DNA of 64,000 bases, from assembly GCF_044547355.1 (NCBI RefSeq), contig NZ_JBIUAG010000002.1, positions 248,001 to 312,000 on the forward strand, read 5' to 3'. Below, piece after piece: positions 53,377 to 61,790 of the stretch (position 1 is the first letter of the stretch; each line of letters starts with the position of its first letter). The stretch comes from Kutzneria sp044547355 (GTDB taxonomy: Bacteria > Actinomycetota > Actinomycetes > Mycobacteriales > Pseudonocardiaceae). The notes beneath the pieces are model-generated. The model made no database searches. It was not told the DNA's origin and saw only the letters and a list, made by a program, of their open reading frames with translations. Made by a program: the position numbers and the translations under genes.

Positions 53377-53411
53377 CGAACTCCTCCATTTCGTCGAAAT
53401 GGAGGAGTTCG
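53377..53411 (+). terminator. Perfect 16-bp stem hairpin after LacI, with TTCGTCGAA at its apex
   Basis: CGAACTCCTCCATTTC-GTC-GAAATGGAGGAGTTCG starts 1 bp after TGA 53374-53376. There is no U-tract, so it could be a bidirectional RNA-stability stem. The sequence GAACTCCTC and apex TTCGTCGAA match the consensus unit of array A. The rest of 53412-53733 is GC-rich with only a weak ORF. Confidence 0.7.
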
Positions 53412-53561
53412 CACGAAGACGAGAAGCGCGGCGGCCGGGAGTACGGCGGTGGATGGCGGTGTGCTGGACGGTGACGGGGGCGGCGTCTTCGACGCTGACG
53501 GTGTCGTTGCAGAAACTGACGATGAGCGCGGTGCCGAGCAACCGGGCCGGGGGCGGTGTCG

Positions 53562-53765
53562 ATGGTGTCGGCGTTCCGGTTCGCGGGCACGGCGCTAGCC
53601 CCGACGGCCTGGCTCTCCCCTGTGTCACGGCGGCTCGGCGCTGCCCTTCCCTTTTACCACAACGGTTCGGGGCTGGTGTTCGCCGTCGCGGGATCGAGCC
53701 AGCTGATCGCGGCGGCTGCGTTACTCTGCCTTCGTGGCCGACACGATCCTGCCGCGGTACGGTGA
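53562..53765 (+). CDS. Possible small membrane protein (weak)
   Basis: 67 aa from ATG 53562 (GTG 53556 just upstream), no good ribosome site. Two moderately hydrophobic stretches (MVSAFRFAGTALAPTAWLSP, GLVFAVAGSSQLIAAAALLC). It overlaps the start of the next gene by 32 bp. Third-position GC is visibly lower than in neighbouring genes, which weakens the case. I list it only because it is the sole ORF in a 357-bp gap. Confidence 0.28.
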   Translation: MVSAFRFAGTALAPTAWLSPVSRRLGAALPFYHNGSGLVFAVAGSSQLIAAAALLCLRGRHDPAAVR

Positions 53766-54843
53766 GCGCTCGCTGTGCGAGGTGACGCCGTCGCTGCTCG
53801 CCGCGCTCGGCGTGCCGGGGTTCGACAACGTGTTGGGTGTGGAGCGGACGCCCGCGGCCTCCCTGCTGTTGATCGACGGGCTGGGCTGGGAACTGCTCGG
53901 GGAATTCGCCGAGGACGCGCCGTTCCTGGCGGCGCGGATGGCGGGCGAGGAGCCGTTGACGGCGGGCTTTCCCAGCACCACGGCGACCAGCGTGTCCACA
54001 TTCGGCACGGGGATGCCCTCCGGTGAGCACGGCATCGTCGGCACGAGCTTCGCGGCGCCGCAACTGCTGCACGCGCTGCCCTGGCGAGTGAACGGCGCGG
54101 ATGCGCGGGAAACGTTGGTGCCGGAGGAGATCCAGCCGCTGCCGACGCTGTTCGAGCGGGCGGGGATCCACGCCACGGTCGCGGCCCCGATGCTGCACCG
54201 CGGTTCGGGGCTGACCCGGAGCGTCTTCCGAGGCGGCACGTTCGAGCCGGTGTTCGCGCTGGGCGACCTCGCGGCCAGGATCGCGGCCAATCGCGATGGG
54301 TTCTGCTATGCCTACCACGGCGATCTGGACACGATGGGCCACGTTTACGGGCCGGGGTCGCGGGAGTGGCGCTGGCAGCTCAACCATGTCGACCGCATGG
54401 TGGCGACGGTGGTCGACGCGTTGCCGCCGGGCGCCCTGCTGGCCGTCACCGCCGATCACGGCATGGCGACCACACAGTCCACTGTGGACTTTGATACCGA
54501 AATTGGCCTCCAGCAAGGGGTTCGCCTGCTCGGCGGCGAGCCTCGGGCCCGGCACGTCTACGCGGAGCCGGGCGCCGCCGACGACGTGCTGGCGGCGTGG
54601 CGAAACCTGTTGGGCGACAAGGCATTGGTCGTGAGCCAGGAACAGGCGATCGACGAGGGCTGGTTCGGGACGGTCTCCGATCGGGTGCGGCCGAGGATCG
54701 GCGACGTCATCGCCGCCGCACTCGGCGGGTTCTGCGTCGTCCGCACGGTTCGGGAGCCCGTGGAATCGGGCTTCCGAGGCGTGCACGGCTCGCTGACCCC
54801 AGCCGAGATGTTGGTGCCGTTGCTCGTCTTCCCCGGCAGCTAG
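53734..54843 (+). CDS. Alkaline-phosphatase-superfamily nucleotide pyrophosphatase/phosphodiesterase
   Basis: 369 aa from GTG 53734, 6 nt after a leaderless TACTCT box (53722-53727). Metal and nucleophile motifs of the NPP branch: LLIDGLGWELL (D), GFPSTTATSVSTFGTG (catalytic Thr), YHGDLDTMGHVYGPGS (D-x3-H) and VTADHGMATT (DHG). No signal peptide, so cytoplasmic. Substrate probably a phosphodiester or phosphonate, not determinable here. Its 3' end overlaps the convergent acyl-CoA ligase by 4 bp. Confidence 0.87.
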   Translation: MADTILPRYGERSLCEVTPSLLAALGVPGFDNVLGVERTPAASLLLIDGLGWELLGEFAEDAPFLAARMAGEEPLTAGFPSTTATSVSTFGTGMPSGEHGIVGTSFAAPQLLHALPWRVNGADARETLVPEEIQPLPTLFERAGIHATVAAPMLHRGSGLTRSVFRGGTFEPVFALGDLAARIAANRDGFCYAYHGDLDTMGHVYGPGSREWRWQLNHVDRMVATVVDALPPGALLAVTADHGMATTQSTVDFDTEIGLQQGVRLLGGEPRARHVYAEPGAADDVLAAWRNLLGDKALVVSQEQAIDEGWFGTVSDRVRPRIGDVIAAALGGFCVVRTVREPVESGFRGVHGSLTPAEMLVPLLVFPGS

Positions 54844-56399
54844 TCGACGTAAAGCTTGCGCAGCTCGAACTTCTGCACCTTGCCGGTGGCGGTGCGGGGC
54901 AGGCTGTCCACCACGATCAGGGCGGTGGGCTTCTTGTACGAGGCCAGCCGGTCCCGGCAGTGCTCGACGACGTCGGCCAGCGTCGGCGGGTCGGCCGGGT
55001 CGACGGCGGTGACCACGGCGACCGGGGTCTGCACCCATTTCTCGTGCGGGGCCCCGATCACGGCCACGTCGGCGACCTTGGGATGGGTGTCGATAGCCGC
55101 CTCCACCTCGGCGCAGTAGATGTTCTCGCCGCCGGAGATGATCATGTCCTTCTTGCGGTCCACCACCCAGACGAAGCCGTCCTCGTCGGCCTTGCACAGG
55201 TCGCCGGAGTGGAACCAGCCGCCGGCGAACGCCTCGGCGGTGGCCTCGGGCTTGCCCCAGTAGCCGGGCGTGATCACCGGCCCTCGGTAGACGGCCTCGC
55301 CGATCTCGCCCGGTTTCACGTCCCGCATCTCGTCATCGACGATGCGCACCTCGATGCCGGGGATCGGGGTGCCGACCGAGCCGCGCTTGCGGATCGCGTC
55401 CTCCGCCCGCAGCAAGCACACCACCGCGCACGTTTCCGTCTGCCCGAAGGCCGTGTACGCGGCGGCGTCGGGAAAGGTCTCGGCCAGCGCCTGCAAGGTG
55501 GACGGCGTGGCCGGCGACGCGCCCCAGGTGATGTTGCTCAGCACCAGGTTGCGATCCTTGACCCCCGGCACCGAGCAGATCGCCTGCCACTGGCTGGGCA
55601 CGAAGAAGGTGTGGGTGATCTGCTCCCGCTCCAACAGGTCCACGGCCTCGGCCGGGTCGAAGCCGGCGCCGGAGTAGATCACGACCCGGTCGCCGCCGAT
55701 GAGCCGGCCAAGGGCCGTGCCCATGCCGGCGATGTGGAACATCGGCACGCCGAGCAGCACGGCCTCGCCGTCGGGGCATTCGCCGCCGGCGGCGATCCGC
55801 TGCAACATGCCGGCGTAGGCCAGGTTGCGGTGCGTGAGCACAGCGCCCTTGGGCCGACCGGTGGTACCCGAGGTGTACATGATGAACGCCGGATCCTGTT
55901 CCGGCACAACGATGTCCAGCGGATCGTCGGGCTCGGCGGCCAGCGCCTGCTCGAACTCGGGGCCGATGCGCAGGGTTGACCGCACACAGTCCTGTTCGGA
56001 CAGTGCCGCCTCGGCCAGCGGCGCGGTCAGCTCGTCGACGATCAGCGCGCCGGCCGTGCAGTCGTGCAGGATGTAGGCGACTTCCCCGGCCACCAGCCGG
56101 AAGTTGACGGGCACGACGATCGCCCCGAGCCGTAGCACGGCGTAGAACGCCTCGACGGTCTCGATGCGGTTGGTGGCCAGCACCGCGACCCGGTCCCCGG
56201 CGTGCACTCCCCGTGCGCGCAATGCCCTGGCCAGCCGATTGACCCGGCGATCGAGTTCGGTGTAGGTGCGGCGGGTGTCGTCCATCTGGAGCGCGACCCG
56301 GTCCGGAAAGATCCGCGCGGCCCGGGCCAGCTGGTTGGCCAGCGCCATGCTGCCGGCCGCGGTGGCGGCGGCGACGTCCGGATGCGATGCAGCGATCAT
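54840..56399 (-). CDS. Acyl-CoA ligase (fatty-acid/aromatic AMP-binding family)
   Basis: 519 aa from ATG 56399 (GTG 56408 possible). Adenylate-forming motifs: P-loop MYTSGTTGRPKGAVLTHRNL, GQTET (A5), GWFHSGDL (A7), DRKKDMIISGGENIY (A8) and the catalytic Lys in PRTATGKVQKFELR (A10). It activates a carboxylic acid as CoA thioester. Length and motifs fit the long-chain or benzoate-type ligases; the pocket does not allow a specific assignment. Same strand as the histidine phosphatase, 52 bp apart. Confidence 0.92.
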   Translation of the reverse strand: MIAASHPDVAAATAAGSMALANQLARAARIFPDRVALQMDDTRRTYTELDRRVNRLARALRARGVHAGDRVAVLATNRIETVEAFYAVLRLGAIVVPVNFRLVAGEVAYILHDCTAGALIVDELTAPLAEAALSEQDCVRSTLRIGPEFEQALAAEPDDPLDIVVPEQDPAFIMYTSGTTGRPKGAVLTHRNLAYAGMLQRIAAGGECPDGEAVLLGVPMFHIAGMGTALGRLIGGDRVVIYSGAGFDPAEAVDLLEREQITHTFFVPSQWQAICSVPGVKDRNLVLSNITWGASPATPSTLQALAETFPDAAAYTAFGQTETCAVVCLLRAEDAIRKRGSVGTPIPGIEVRIVDDEMRDVKPGEIGEAVYRGPVITPGYWGKPEATAEAFAGGWFHSGDLCKADEDGFVWVVDRKKDMIISGGENIYCAEVEAAIDTHPKVADVAVIGAPHEKWVQTPVAVVTAVDPADPPTLADVVEHCRDRLASYKKPTALIVVDSLPRTATGKVQKFELRKLYVD

Positions 56400-56451
56400 C
56401 GTCCCCACTCCCTTGTGCGGCAGTGACTTCGACGCTACCCAGGCGACGCGG

Positions 56452-57048
56452 CTAAGACAATGCCGAGAAGCGGCGCAAGGTCCAACGGGGCAACGGCCAC
56501 CCGGTCGGATCACCTTCGGTGGCCCATTCGGTGACCGACGCCGGTGCCACGGCCAGATCGAAGGCGCGCAGCAGCGGCTGGTTGCCGAAGGCCACGAAGG
56601 AGGCCTCGACCGTTTCCGCGTGGCCGACCGCGATCACCGTCCGATCGCGGTGCCGGGCGGCCAGTTCCAGCAACGCCCGGCTGACTCGCAGCACGAGTTC
56701 CGCCCACGTCTCGTTGCCCGCCTCGAACGGCCGGAACACACCGCCGCCCTCGATCCCGAACCGCCGCTGGAATTCGGCGGCGGTCAGGCCGGTGGCCGCC
56801 GGCGGTGTGTGCCAGGTGCACAGGCCGCAGTCCCGCGTCGCGCTCACGCCCAAGCGATCGGCGATCACCGCCGCCGTGTCGATCGCCCGGACCTCCGCGG
56901 ACGAATACACCACGACCGGCCCGTGTTCCTCGGCCACGAGCCGGCCGGCCAGGTCCTCGGCCTGCCGCCGCCCGGCCGCGGTCAGCCCTTCCGGGCCGCG
57001 CAGCGTGTGGTCGGATTCGCCGTGCCGGACCAACAGCAGGCGGGCCAT
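56452..57048 (-). CDS. Histidine phosphatase superfamily protein
   Basis: 198 aa from ATG 57048, GGAG 8 nt upstream (GTG 57057 possible). The catalytic RHG motif is LLLVRHGESDHTLRGPEG, with the second His in VIAVGHAETVEASF. SSAEVRAIDTA supplies the conserved Arg. Phosphoglycerate mutase-like fold with phosphatase activity on small phosphoesters. Substrate unknown. Confidence 0.88.
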   Translation of the reverse strand: MARLLLVRHGESDHTLRGPEGLTAAGRRQAEDLAGRLVAEEHGPVVVYSSAEVRAIDTAAVIADRLGVSATRDCGLCTWHTPPAATGLTAAEFQRRFGIEGGGVFRPFEAGNETWAELVLRVSRALLELAARHRDRTVIAVGHAETVEASFVAFGNQPLLRAFDLAVAPASVTEWATEGDPTGWPLPRWTLRRFSALS

Positions 57049-57195
57049 GGCGATCACTCCACAGTGGACTTTCCGGACGAATGAGTGTGGCCCCCAAGTA
57101 GAAGGGCATCACGGGGCGAATCCACCGACAGGGTTGCCGGCCCGCCGGGCGAGCGAGGCGGCAATCCCCTCGGCCCAACCGACCGGCGGCATCGA

Positions 57196-58065
57196 CTACA
57201 GGTTGCCCACCCGCTCCACCAGCGGGGCGGCGAAGTCCTCGACCCACTGGGCCGGGGCGCCGGTCGGGGGCATGACGATCACGGTCTGGGCGCCGAGCTT
57301 GACGTAGGGCTGGAGCTGCTCGACGAACTCGTCCACGCCGCCCTCGGTGACGCGGCCGGCCACGGTGACCTCGATCTCGGCGAAGTCGCGGCCGACGTCG
57401 TCGCAGTGGGCCTTGAGGACGTCGATCTTGTGGGCGACCTCCTCGGGCGAGGTGGTGAACAGGTTGCAGGCGTCGGCGTACTGGGCGACCAGGCGCAGGG
57501 TCTTCTTCTCGCCACCGCCGCCGATGAGCACGCGCGGCCGGGGCGAGCGCACGGCCGGCGGGTGGTTGATGGTCTCGGCCAGCTGGTAGTGCTTGCCCTC
57601 GAACGGGCCGTCGTTGCCCTGGTCCCACATCTGGTGGCAGATTCGCAGCGTCTCCTCGAGCCGCTCGAACCGCTCCTTGACCGGCGGGAACGGCACGCCG
57701 AGGCCGGCGTGCTCACGGTCGTACCAGGCGGCACCGATGCCGAGCGTGCCGCGGCCGCCGGACAGGACGTCCAGGGTGGTGACGATCTTGGCCAGCAGGC
57801 CGGGGTGCCGGTAGGTGACGCCGGTGACCAGCAGGCTGAGCTCGACGGTCGAGGTGTGCGCGGCCAGGAAGCCCAGCGTGGTGTAGCCCTCCAGCATGTG
57901 GTCGAGCGCGCCGCCGTTGTGCTCCATCTGGAAGTAATGGTCCATGACCGACAACCAGCCGACCCCGGCGGCCTCGGCGGCCTGGCCGACGGCGGCCAGC
58001 TCGGGGCCGATGCCGGCGGACCCCGCGGGGTGGTCGAACTTGGTGACGTGGACGCCGACTCGCAC
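57196..58065 (-). CDS. F420-dependent LLM-class oxidoreductase
   Basis: 289 aa from GTG 58065, with GGGAG 6 nt upstream. Luciferase-like TIM barrel: LSVMDHYFQMEH, TLGFLAAHTSTVELSLLVTG, YRHPGLLAKIVTTLDVLSGG, GIGAAWYDREHAGLGVPFPP and LIGGGGEKKTLRLVAQYADA. The LLM class uses F420 or FMN; the actinobacterial context favours F420. Divergent from an SBF transporter across a perfect 22-bp palindrome. Substrate unknown. Confidence 0.88.
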   Translation of the reverse strand: MRVGVHVTKFDHPAGSAGIGPELAAVGQAAEAAGVGWLSVMDHYFQMEHNGGALDHMLEGYTTLGFLAAHTSTVELSLLVTGVTYRHPGLLAKIVTTLDVLSGGRGTLGIGAAWYDREHAGLGVPFPPVKERFERLEETLRICHQMWDQGNDGPFEGKHYQLAETINHPPAVRSPRPRVLIGGGGEKKTLRLVAQYADACNLFTTSPEEVAHKIDVLKAHCDDVGRDFAEIEVTVAGRVTEGGVDEFVEQLQPYVKLGAQTVIVMPPTGAPAQWVEDFAAPLVERVGNL

Positions 58066-58108
58066 GGTCGTCTCCCATTCGGTGTCGTGAGTGTCGCCAC
58101 AACGCTAT

Positions 58109-58130
58109 GACCTGGAGCGCGCTCCAGGTC
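58109..58130. promoter_or_regulatory. 22-bp perfect palindrome between LLM oxidoreductase and SBF transporter
   Basis: Left half GACCTGGAGCG, right half its exact complement CGCTCCAGGTC, no spacer. It sits 44 bp upstream of the LLM start and 24 bp upstream of the SBF start. Form typical of TetR operators; no tetR gene lies in the adjacent DNA. Confidence 0.8.
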
Positions 58131-58153
58131 AATCCCGTGCTTATGCTGCCGTA

Positions 58154-59116
58154 ATGTCCCGGCTACGGCTCGATCCCTACATCCTGGCGCTGGTGGCCAC
58201 CGTCGTGGTGGCGTCATTGCTACCCGCACGGGGGATCTACGCGACCGGACTGGGTCATGTCACCACCGTCGCGATCGGATTGCTGTTCTTCCTCTACGGC
58301 GCGCGGCTGTCCACTCGGGAAGCGTTGGACGGCCTGAGGCACTGGTGCCTGCACACGCTGGTGCTGGCCTGCACCTTCGTGCTGTTCCCGGCGCTGGGCC
58401 TGCTGTGCCGGCTGCTGGTGCCGACCGTGCTGACCCCGGAGCTGTGGACCGGGCTGATGTTCCTGTGCTGCCTGCCCTCCACCGTGCAGTCCTCGATCGC
58501 GTTCACGTCCATCGCCCGCGGCAACGTGGCCGCGGCGATCTGCAGCGCGTCCTTCTCCAACCTGCTGGGCATCGTGCTCACGCCGCTGATGGTCACCGTG
58601 TTCATCGTCAACGGCAGCGGCGGCGTGTCCTTCGACGCGGTCCGGGACATCCTGCTGCAACTGCTGGCTCCCTTCGTCGCCGGCCAGCTGCTGCGGCGGT
58701 GGATCACCGGTTTCCTGACCCGGCACAAAAAGGTGTTGGGCTACGTGGACCGGGGATCCATCCTGTTGGTCGTGTACGCCGCTTTCAGCGAGGGTGTGGT
58801 CGCCGGCATCTGGGGCCGGCTCTCGATCGTCGACCTCGCCCTGTTACTCGCCGTGAATGCCGCCTTGCTGGCGTTTGTCCTGCTGTGCACGACGGTGCTG
58901 GCCCGCCGGCTCGGCTTCGGCCGGGCCGACGAGATCGCCATCGTGTTCTGCGGCTCGAAGAAGTCCCTGGCCAGCGGGCTGCCGATGGCCAGCGTGCTGT
59001 TCCCGGCCGGCGCGGTCGGCCTGATCGTGCTGCCGCTGATGCTGTTCCACCAGATGCAGCTGATGGTCTGCGCCTGGCTGGCCCGCCGCTACGCCGACCA
59101 GTACTCCCATGCGTGA
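58154..59116 (+). CDS. SBF-like bile acid:sodium symporter family transporter
   Basis: 320 aa from ATG 58154, 6 nt after a leaderless TATGCT box (58142-58147). About nine to ten membrane segments in the SBF_like (SLC10A7/YfeH) order: YILALVATVVVASLLPARGI, LSTREALDGLRHWCLH, PSTVQSSIAFTSIARGNVAA and FCGSKKSLASGLPMASVLFP. Family members transport organic anions; the ligand is unknown. Overlaps the adenosine deaminase-like gene by 8 bp, suggesting import coupled to deamination. Confidence 0.88.
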   Translation: MSRLRLDPYILALVATVVVASLLPARGIYATGLGHVTTVAIGLLFFLYGARLSTREALDGLRHWCLHTLVLACTFVLFPALGLLCRLLVPTVLTPELWTGLMFLCCLPSTVQSSIAFTSIARGNVAAAICSASFSNLLGIVLTPLMVTVFIVNGSGGVSFDAVRDILLQLLAPFVAGQLLRRWITGFLTRHKKVLGYVDRGSILLVVYAAFSEGVVAGIWGRLSIVDLALLLAVNAALLAFVLLCTTVLARRLGFGRADEIAIVFCGSKKSLASGLPMASVLFPAGAVGLIVLPLMLFHQMQLMVCAWLARRYADQYSHA

Positions 59117-60044
59117 GCTGGCCGCGCTGCCCAAGGCGCACCTGCACGTCCACCTGGAAAGCGCGATCCGGCCGTCGACGCTGGCCGAGCTGGGTTTCGC
59201 CTCGGACATCACGGAGTTCGACGGCTTCCGCTCGTTCGCCGACCACAACTCGCTGGTCCGGCAGTGCCTGACCGAGCCGGAGCACTTCACCCGGATCGCC
59301 GCCGAGTTCAGCGAAGACCAAGCGGCGCAAGGGGTTCGCTACGGCGAGGTGACCTTCACCGCCGCCGCGCACGGGGAGCGGCTTGGCGATCCGGAGATGC
59401 CGCTGGAGGCGGTGCTGGCCGGCCTGGCCCCGGAATTCACCGTGATACTGGACCATTCCCGGCGGCGGTCGCCCGAGCGGTTCGCGAAGACGCTTGAGCT
59501 GGCCCGCGAACACGACCGGGTGGTGGCGATCGGCATGGCCGGCGAGGAGCGCCACCCGCTGGCGCCGTTCGCCGAACTTCTCGACGAGGCAAGGGATGCC
59601 GGCGTCCGGCTGGTGCACCACGCCGGCGAGGACGCGGGCCAGGACAGCATCGTCGAGGCGCTGGATCTCGGCCACGCGGCGCGGATCGGCCACGGCATCC
59701 GGTGCCTGGAGTCGCCGGCCCTGGTGGCGCGGCTGCGGGACGAGGGCGTGCCGCTGGAGGTGTGCCCGTCCTCGAACGTGGGCCTGGGACTGGTGCCGTC
59801 CTGGCCGGAGCACCCGCTGCCACGACTGGTCGACGCCGGGCTCCGGGTCACCGTGAACACGGACGTGCCGGTCTCGGTCGGCACGGATCTGGTCGCCGAG
59901 TACGAGCGGATCCGGGCGGTCTTCGGCTACGACGACCAGGCGCTGGCCGCGCTGGCCCTGGCCGGAGTGGACGCCTCGTTCGCCCCGGACGCGGTGAAGG
60001 CGGCCTTGCGTGCGGGCATCGACGACTGGCTCGCCGCCGACTGA
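59109..60044 (+). CDS. Adenosine deaminase-family hydrolase with a changed metal motif
   Basis: 311 aa from ATG 59109, overlapping the transporter gene by 8 bp. ADA motifs: LPKAHLHVHLESAIRP (Zn His pair), VRLVHHAGEDAGQDSI (catalytic Glu), RIGHGIRCLES (catalytic His) and VNTDVPVSVGTDL. Canonical ADA has Thr-Asp-Asp-Pro here; this protein has Asp-Val. The Zn-ligand Asp is kept but the substrate-binding Asp is lost. So a different nucleoside or aminated base may be the substrate. Confidence 0.85.
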   Translation: MRELAALPKAHLHVHLESAIRPSTLAELGFASDITEFDGFRSFADHNSLVRQCLTEPEHFTRIAAEFSEDQAAQGVRYGEVTFTAAAHGERLGDPEMPLEAVLAGLAPEFTVILDHSRRRSPERFAKTLELAREHDRVVAIGMAGEERHPLAPFAELLDEARDAGVRLVHHAGEDAGQDSIVEALDLGHAARIGHGIRCLESPALVARLRDEGVPLEVCPSSNVGLGLVPSWPEHPLPRLVDAGLRVTVNTDVPVSVGTDLVAEYERIRAVFGYDDQALAALALAGVDASFAPDAVKAALRAGIDDWLAAD

Positions 60045-60129
60045 TCAGCCGGCGAGGGCCGCTCGGCTTCCTGCCCGAAGGGGTTATCCGCTCGACGGCC
60101 CGTCGGGGGCCACTAGAATCACGGGTCTG

Positions 60130-61770
60130 ATGAGCGCCACACTCGTAGCCAAGGACCTCGCCGCCGGACACGGCGACCGCGTGCTGTTCACCGGGCTGGA
60201 CCTGGTGGTCGCGCCGGGCGACGTGATCGGGCTGGTCGGGGTGAACGGCGCCGGCAAGTCGACCCTGCTGCAGACGCTGGCCGGGCTGATCCCGGCCGAG
60301 CAGGGGTCGATCCGGCTGAACCCGCCGACCGCGACCATCGGCCACCTGCCGCAGGAGCCGGAGCGCCGGCCGGGCGAGACGGTCCGGGAGTTCCTGGGCC
60401 GCCGCACCGGCGTCACCCGGGCCCAGCTGGAGCTGGACGCGGCGACCGAGGCGCTGACCGCGGAGAAGCCGGGCGCGGACGACGCGTACGCCCTCGCGCT
60501 GGACCGCTGGCTGGCGCTGGGCGGCGCGGACCTGGACGAGCGGATCGACGAGGTGATCGCCGACCTGGGCCTGTCGATCGGCCTGGAGCAGGCGATGACC
60601 TCGCTGTCCGGCGGCCAGGCGGCCCGCACCAGCATGGCCTCGCTGCTGCTGAGCCGGTACGACATCTTCCTGCTCGACGAGCCGACCAACGACCTGGACC
60701 TGGACGGCCTGGACCGGCTGGAGCGCTTCGTCGCCGGCCTGCGCGCCGGCACCGTGCTGGTCAGCCACGACCGTGAGTTCCTGGCCCGCACGGTGACCCG
60801 CGTGGTGGAGCTGGACCTGGCCCAGCAGCAGGTCAACACCTACGGCGGCGGCTACGAGTCGTATCTGGAGGAGCGGGAGACCGCCCGGCGGCACGCGCGC
60901 GAGGAGTACGAGGACTACGCCGAGACCAAGTCCTCGCTGGAGGAGCGGGCCCGGATGCAGCGGGCCTGGGCCGACAAGGGCGTGCGCAACGCGATCCGCT
61001 ATCCGAAGGACAACGACAAGAACGGCAAGCGCAAGCGCATCGAGTCCAGCGAGAAGCAGGCGGCCAAGGCCCGGCAGACCGACAAGATGCTGGAGCGGCT
61101 GGAGGTGGTCGAGGAGCCGCGCAAGGAGTGGGAGCTGCGGATGGAGATCGCCGCCGCGCCCCGGTCCGGCTCGGTGGTGGCGACCCTGCGCGGCGCAGTC
61201 GTGCGCCGCGGCGACTTCACCCTGGGTCCGGTGGACCTCCAGATCGACTGGGCCGACAAGGTGGCCATCACCGGGGCCAACGGCTCCGGCAAGTCCACCT
61301 TGCTGGCGGCCCTGCTGGAACGGATCCCGCTGGACGAGGGCAACGCGGCGCTCGGCCACGGCGTGGTCGTCGGCGAGGTCGACCAGGCCCGGCAGCTGTT
61401 CTTCGGCGACGCCACCCTGCTGGACGCGTTCGGCGCGGCCGTGCCGGAGATGAACCACCCCGACGTGCGGACCCTGCTGGCCAAGTTCGGGCTGCGCGCC
61501 GACCACGTGCTGCGGCCGGCCGTCACCCTCTCCCCCGGCGAACGGACCAGGGCGGCCCTGGCCCTGTTGCAGGCCCGCGGCGTGAACCTGCTGGTGCTGG
61601 ACGAGCCGACCAACCACCTGGACCTGGCGGCCATCGAGCAGCTGGAGTCGGCGCTGGCCAACTATCCCGGCACGCTGCTGCTGGTCACACACGACCGGCG
61701 GATGCTGGACGCCGTGCAGACCAGCCGCCGCCTCGAGGTCGTCGACGGCAAGGTGTTCGACCGGGGCTGA
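60130..61770 (+). CDS. ABC-F family ATPase
   Basis: 546 aa from ATG 60130, with TAGAAT 10 nt upstream. Two ABC domains without membrane segments: Walker A GVNGAGKST and GANGSGKST, signatures SLSGGQAA and TLSPGERTR (LSPGE, weaker), Walker B FLLDEPTNDLDLDGLD and LVLDEPTNHLDL. The charged linker (about 245-340, ARRHAREEYEDYAETKSSLE) is the ABC-F interdomain P-site-reaching segment. Such proteins bind the ribosomal E site, giving antibiotic protection or translation regulation. No antibiotic gene cluster is adjacent. Confidence 0.92.
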   Translation: MSATLVAKDLAAGHGDRVLFTGLDLVVAPGDVIGLVGVNGAGKSTLLQTLAGLIPAEQGSIRLNPPTATIGHLPQEPERRPGETVREFLGRRTGVTRAQLELDAATEALTAEKPGADDAYALALDRWLALGGADLDERIDEVIADLGLSIGLEQAMTSLSGGQAARTSMASLLLSRYDIFLLDEPTNDLDLDGLDRLERFVAGLRAGTVLVSHDREFLARTVTRVVELDLAQQQVNTYGGGYESYLEERETARRHAREEYEDYAETKSSLEERARMQRAWADKGVRNAIRYPKDNDKNGKRKRIESSEKQAAKARQTDKMLERLEVVEEPRKEWELRMEIAAAPRSGSVVATLRGAVVRRGDFTLGPVDLQIDWADKVAITGANGSGKSTLLAALLERIPLDEGNAALGHGVVVGEVDQARQLFFGDATLLDAFGAAVPEMNHPDVRTLLAKFGLRADHVLRPAVTLSPGERTRAALALLQARGVNLLVLDEPTNHLDLAAIEQLESALANYPGTLLLVTHDRRMLDAVQTSRRLEVVDGKVFDRG

Positions 61771-61790
61771 CCCGCTAGGGTCGCTGGGCA

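Noticed and set aside
53333..53590. Minus-strand ORF of 85 codons
   Set aside because: His/Arg/Pro-rich translation, overlaps the hairpin and the 3' end of lacI, no ribosome site.
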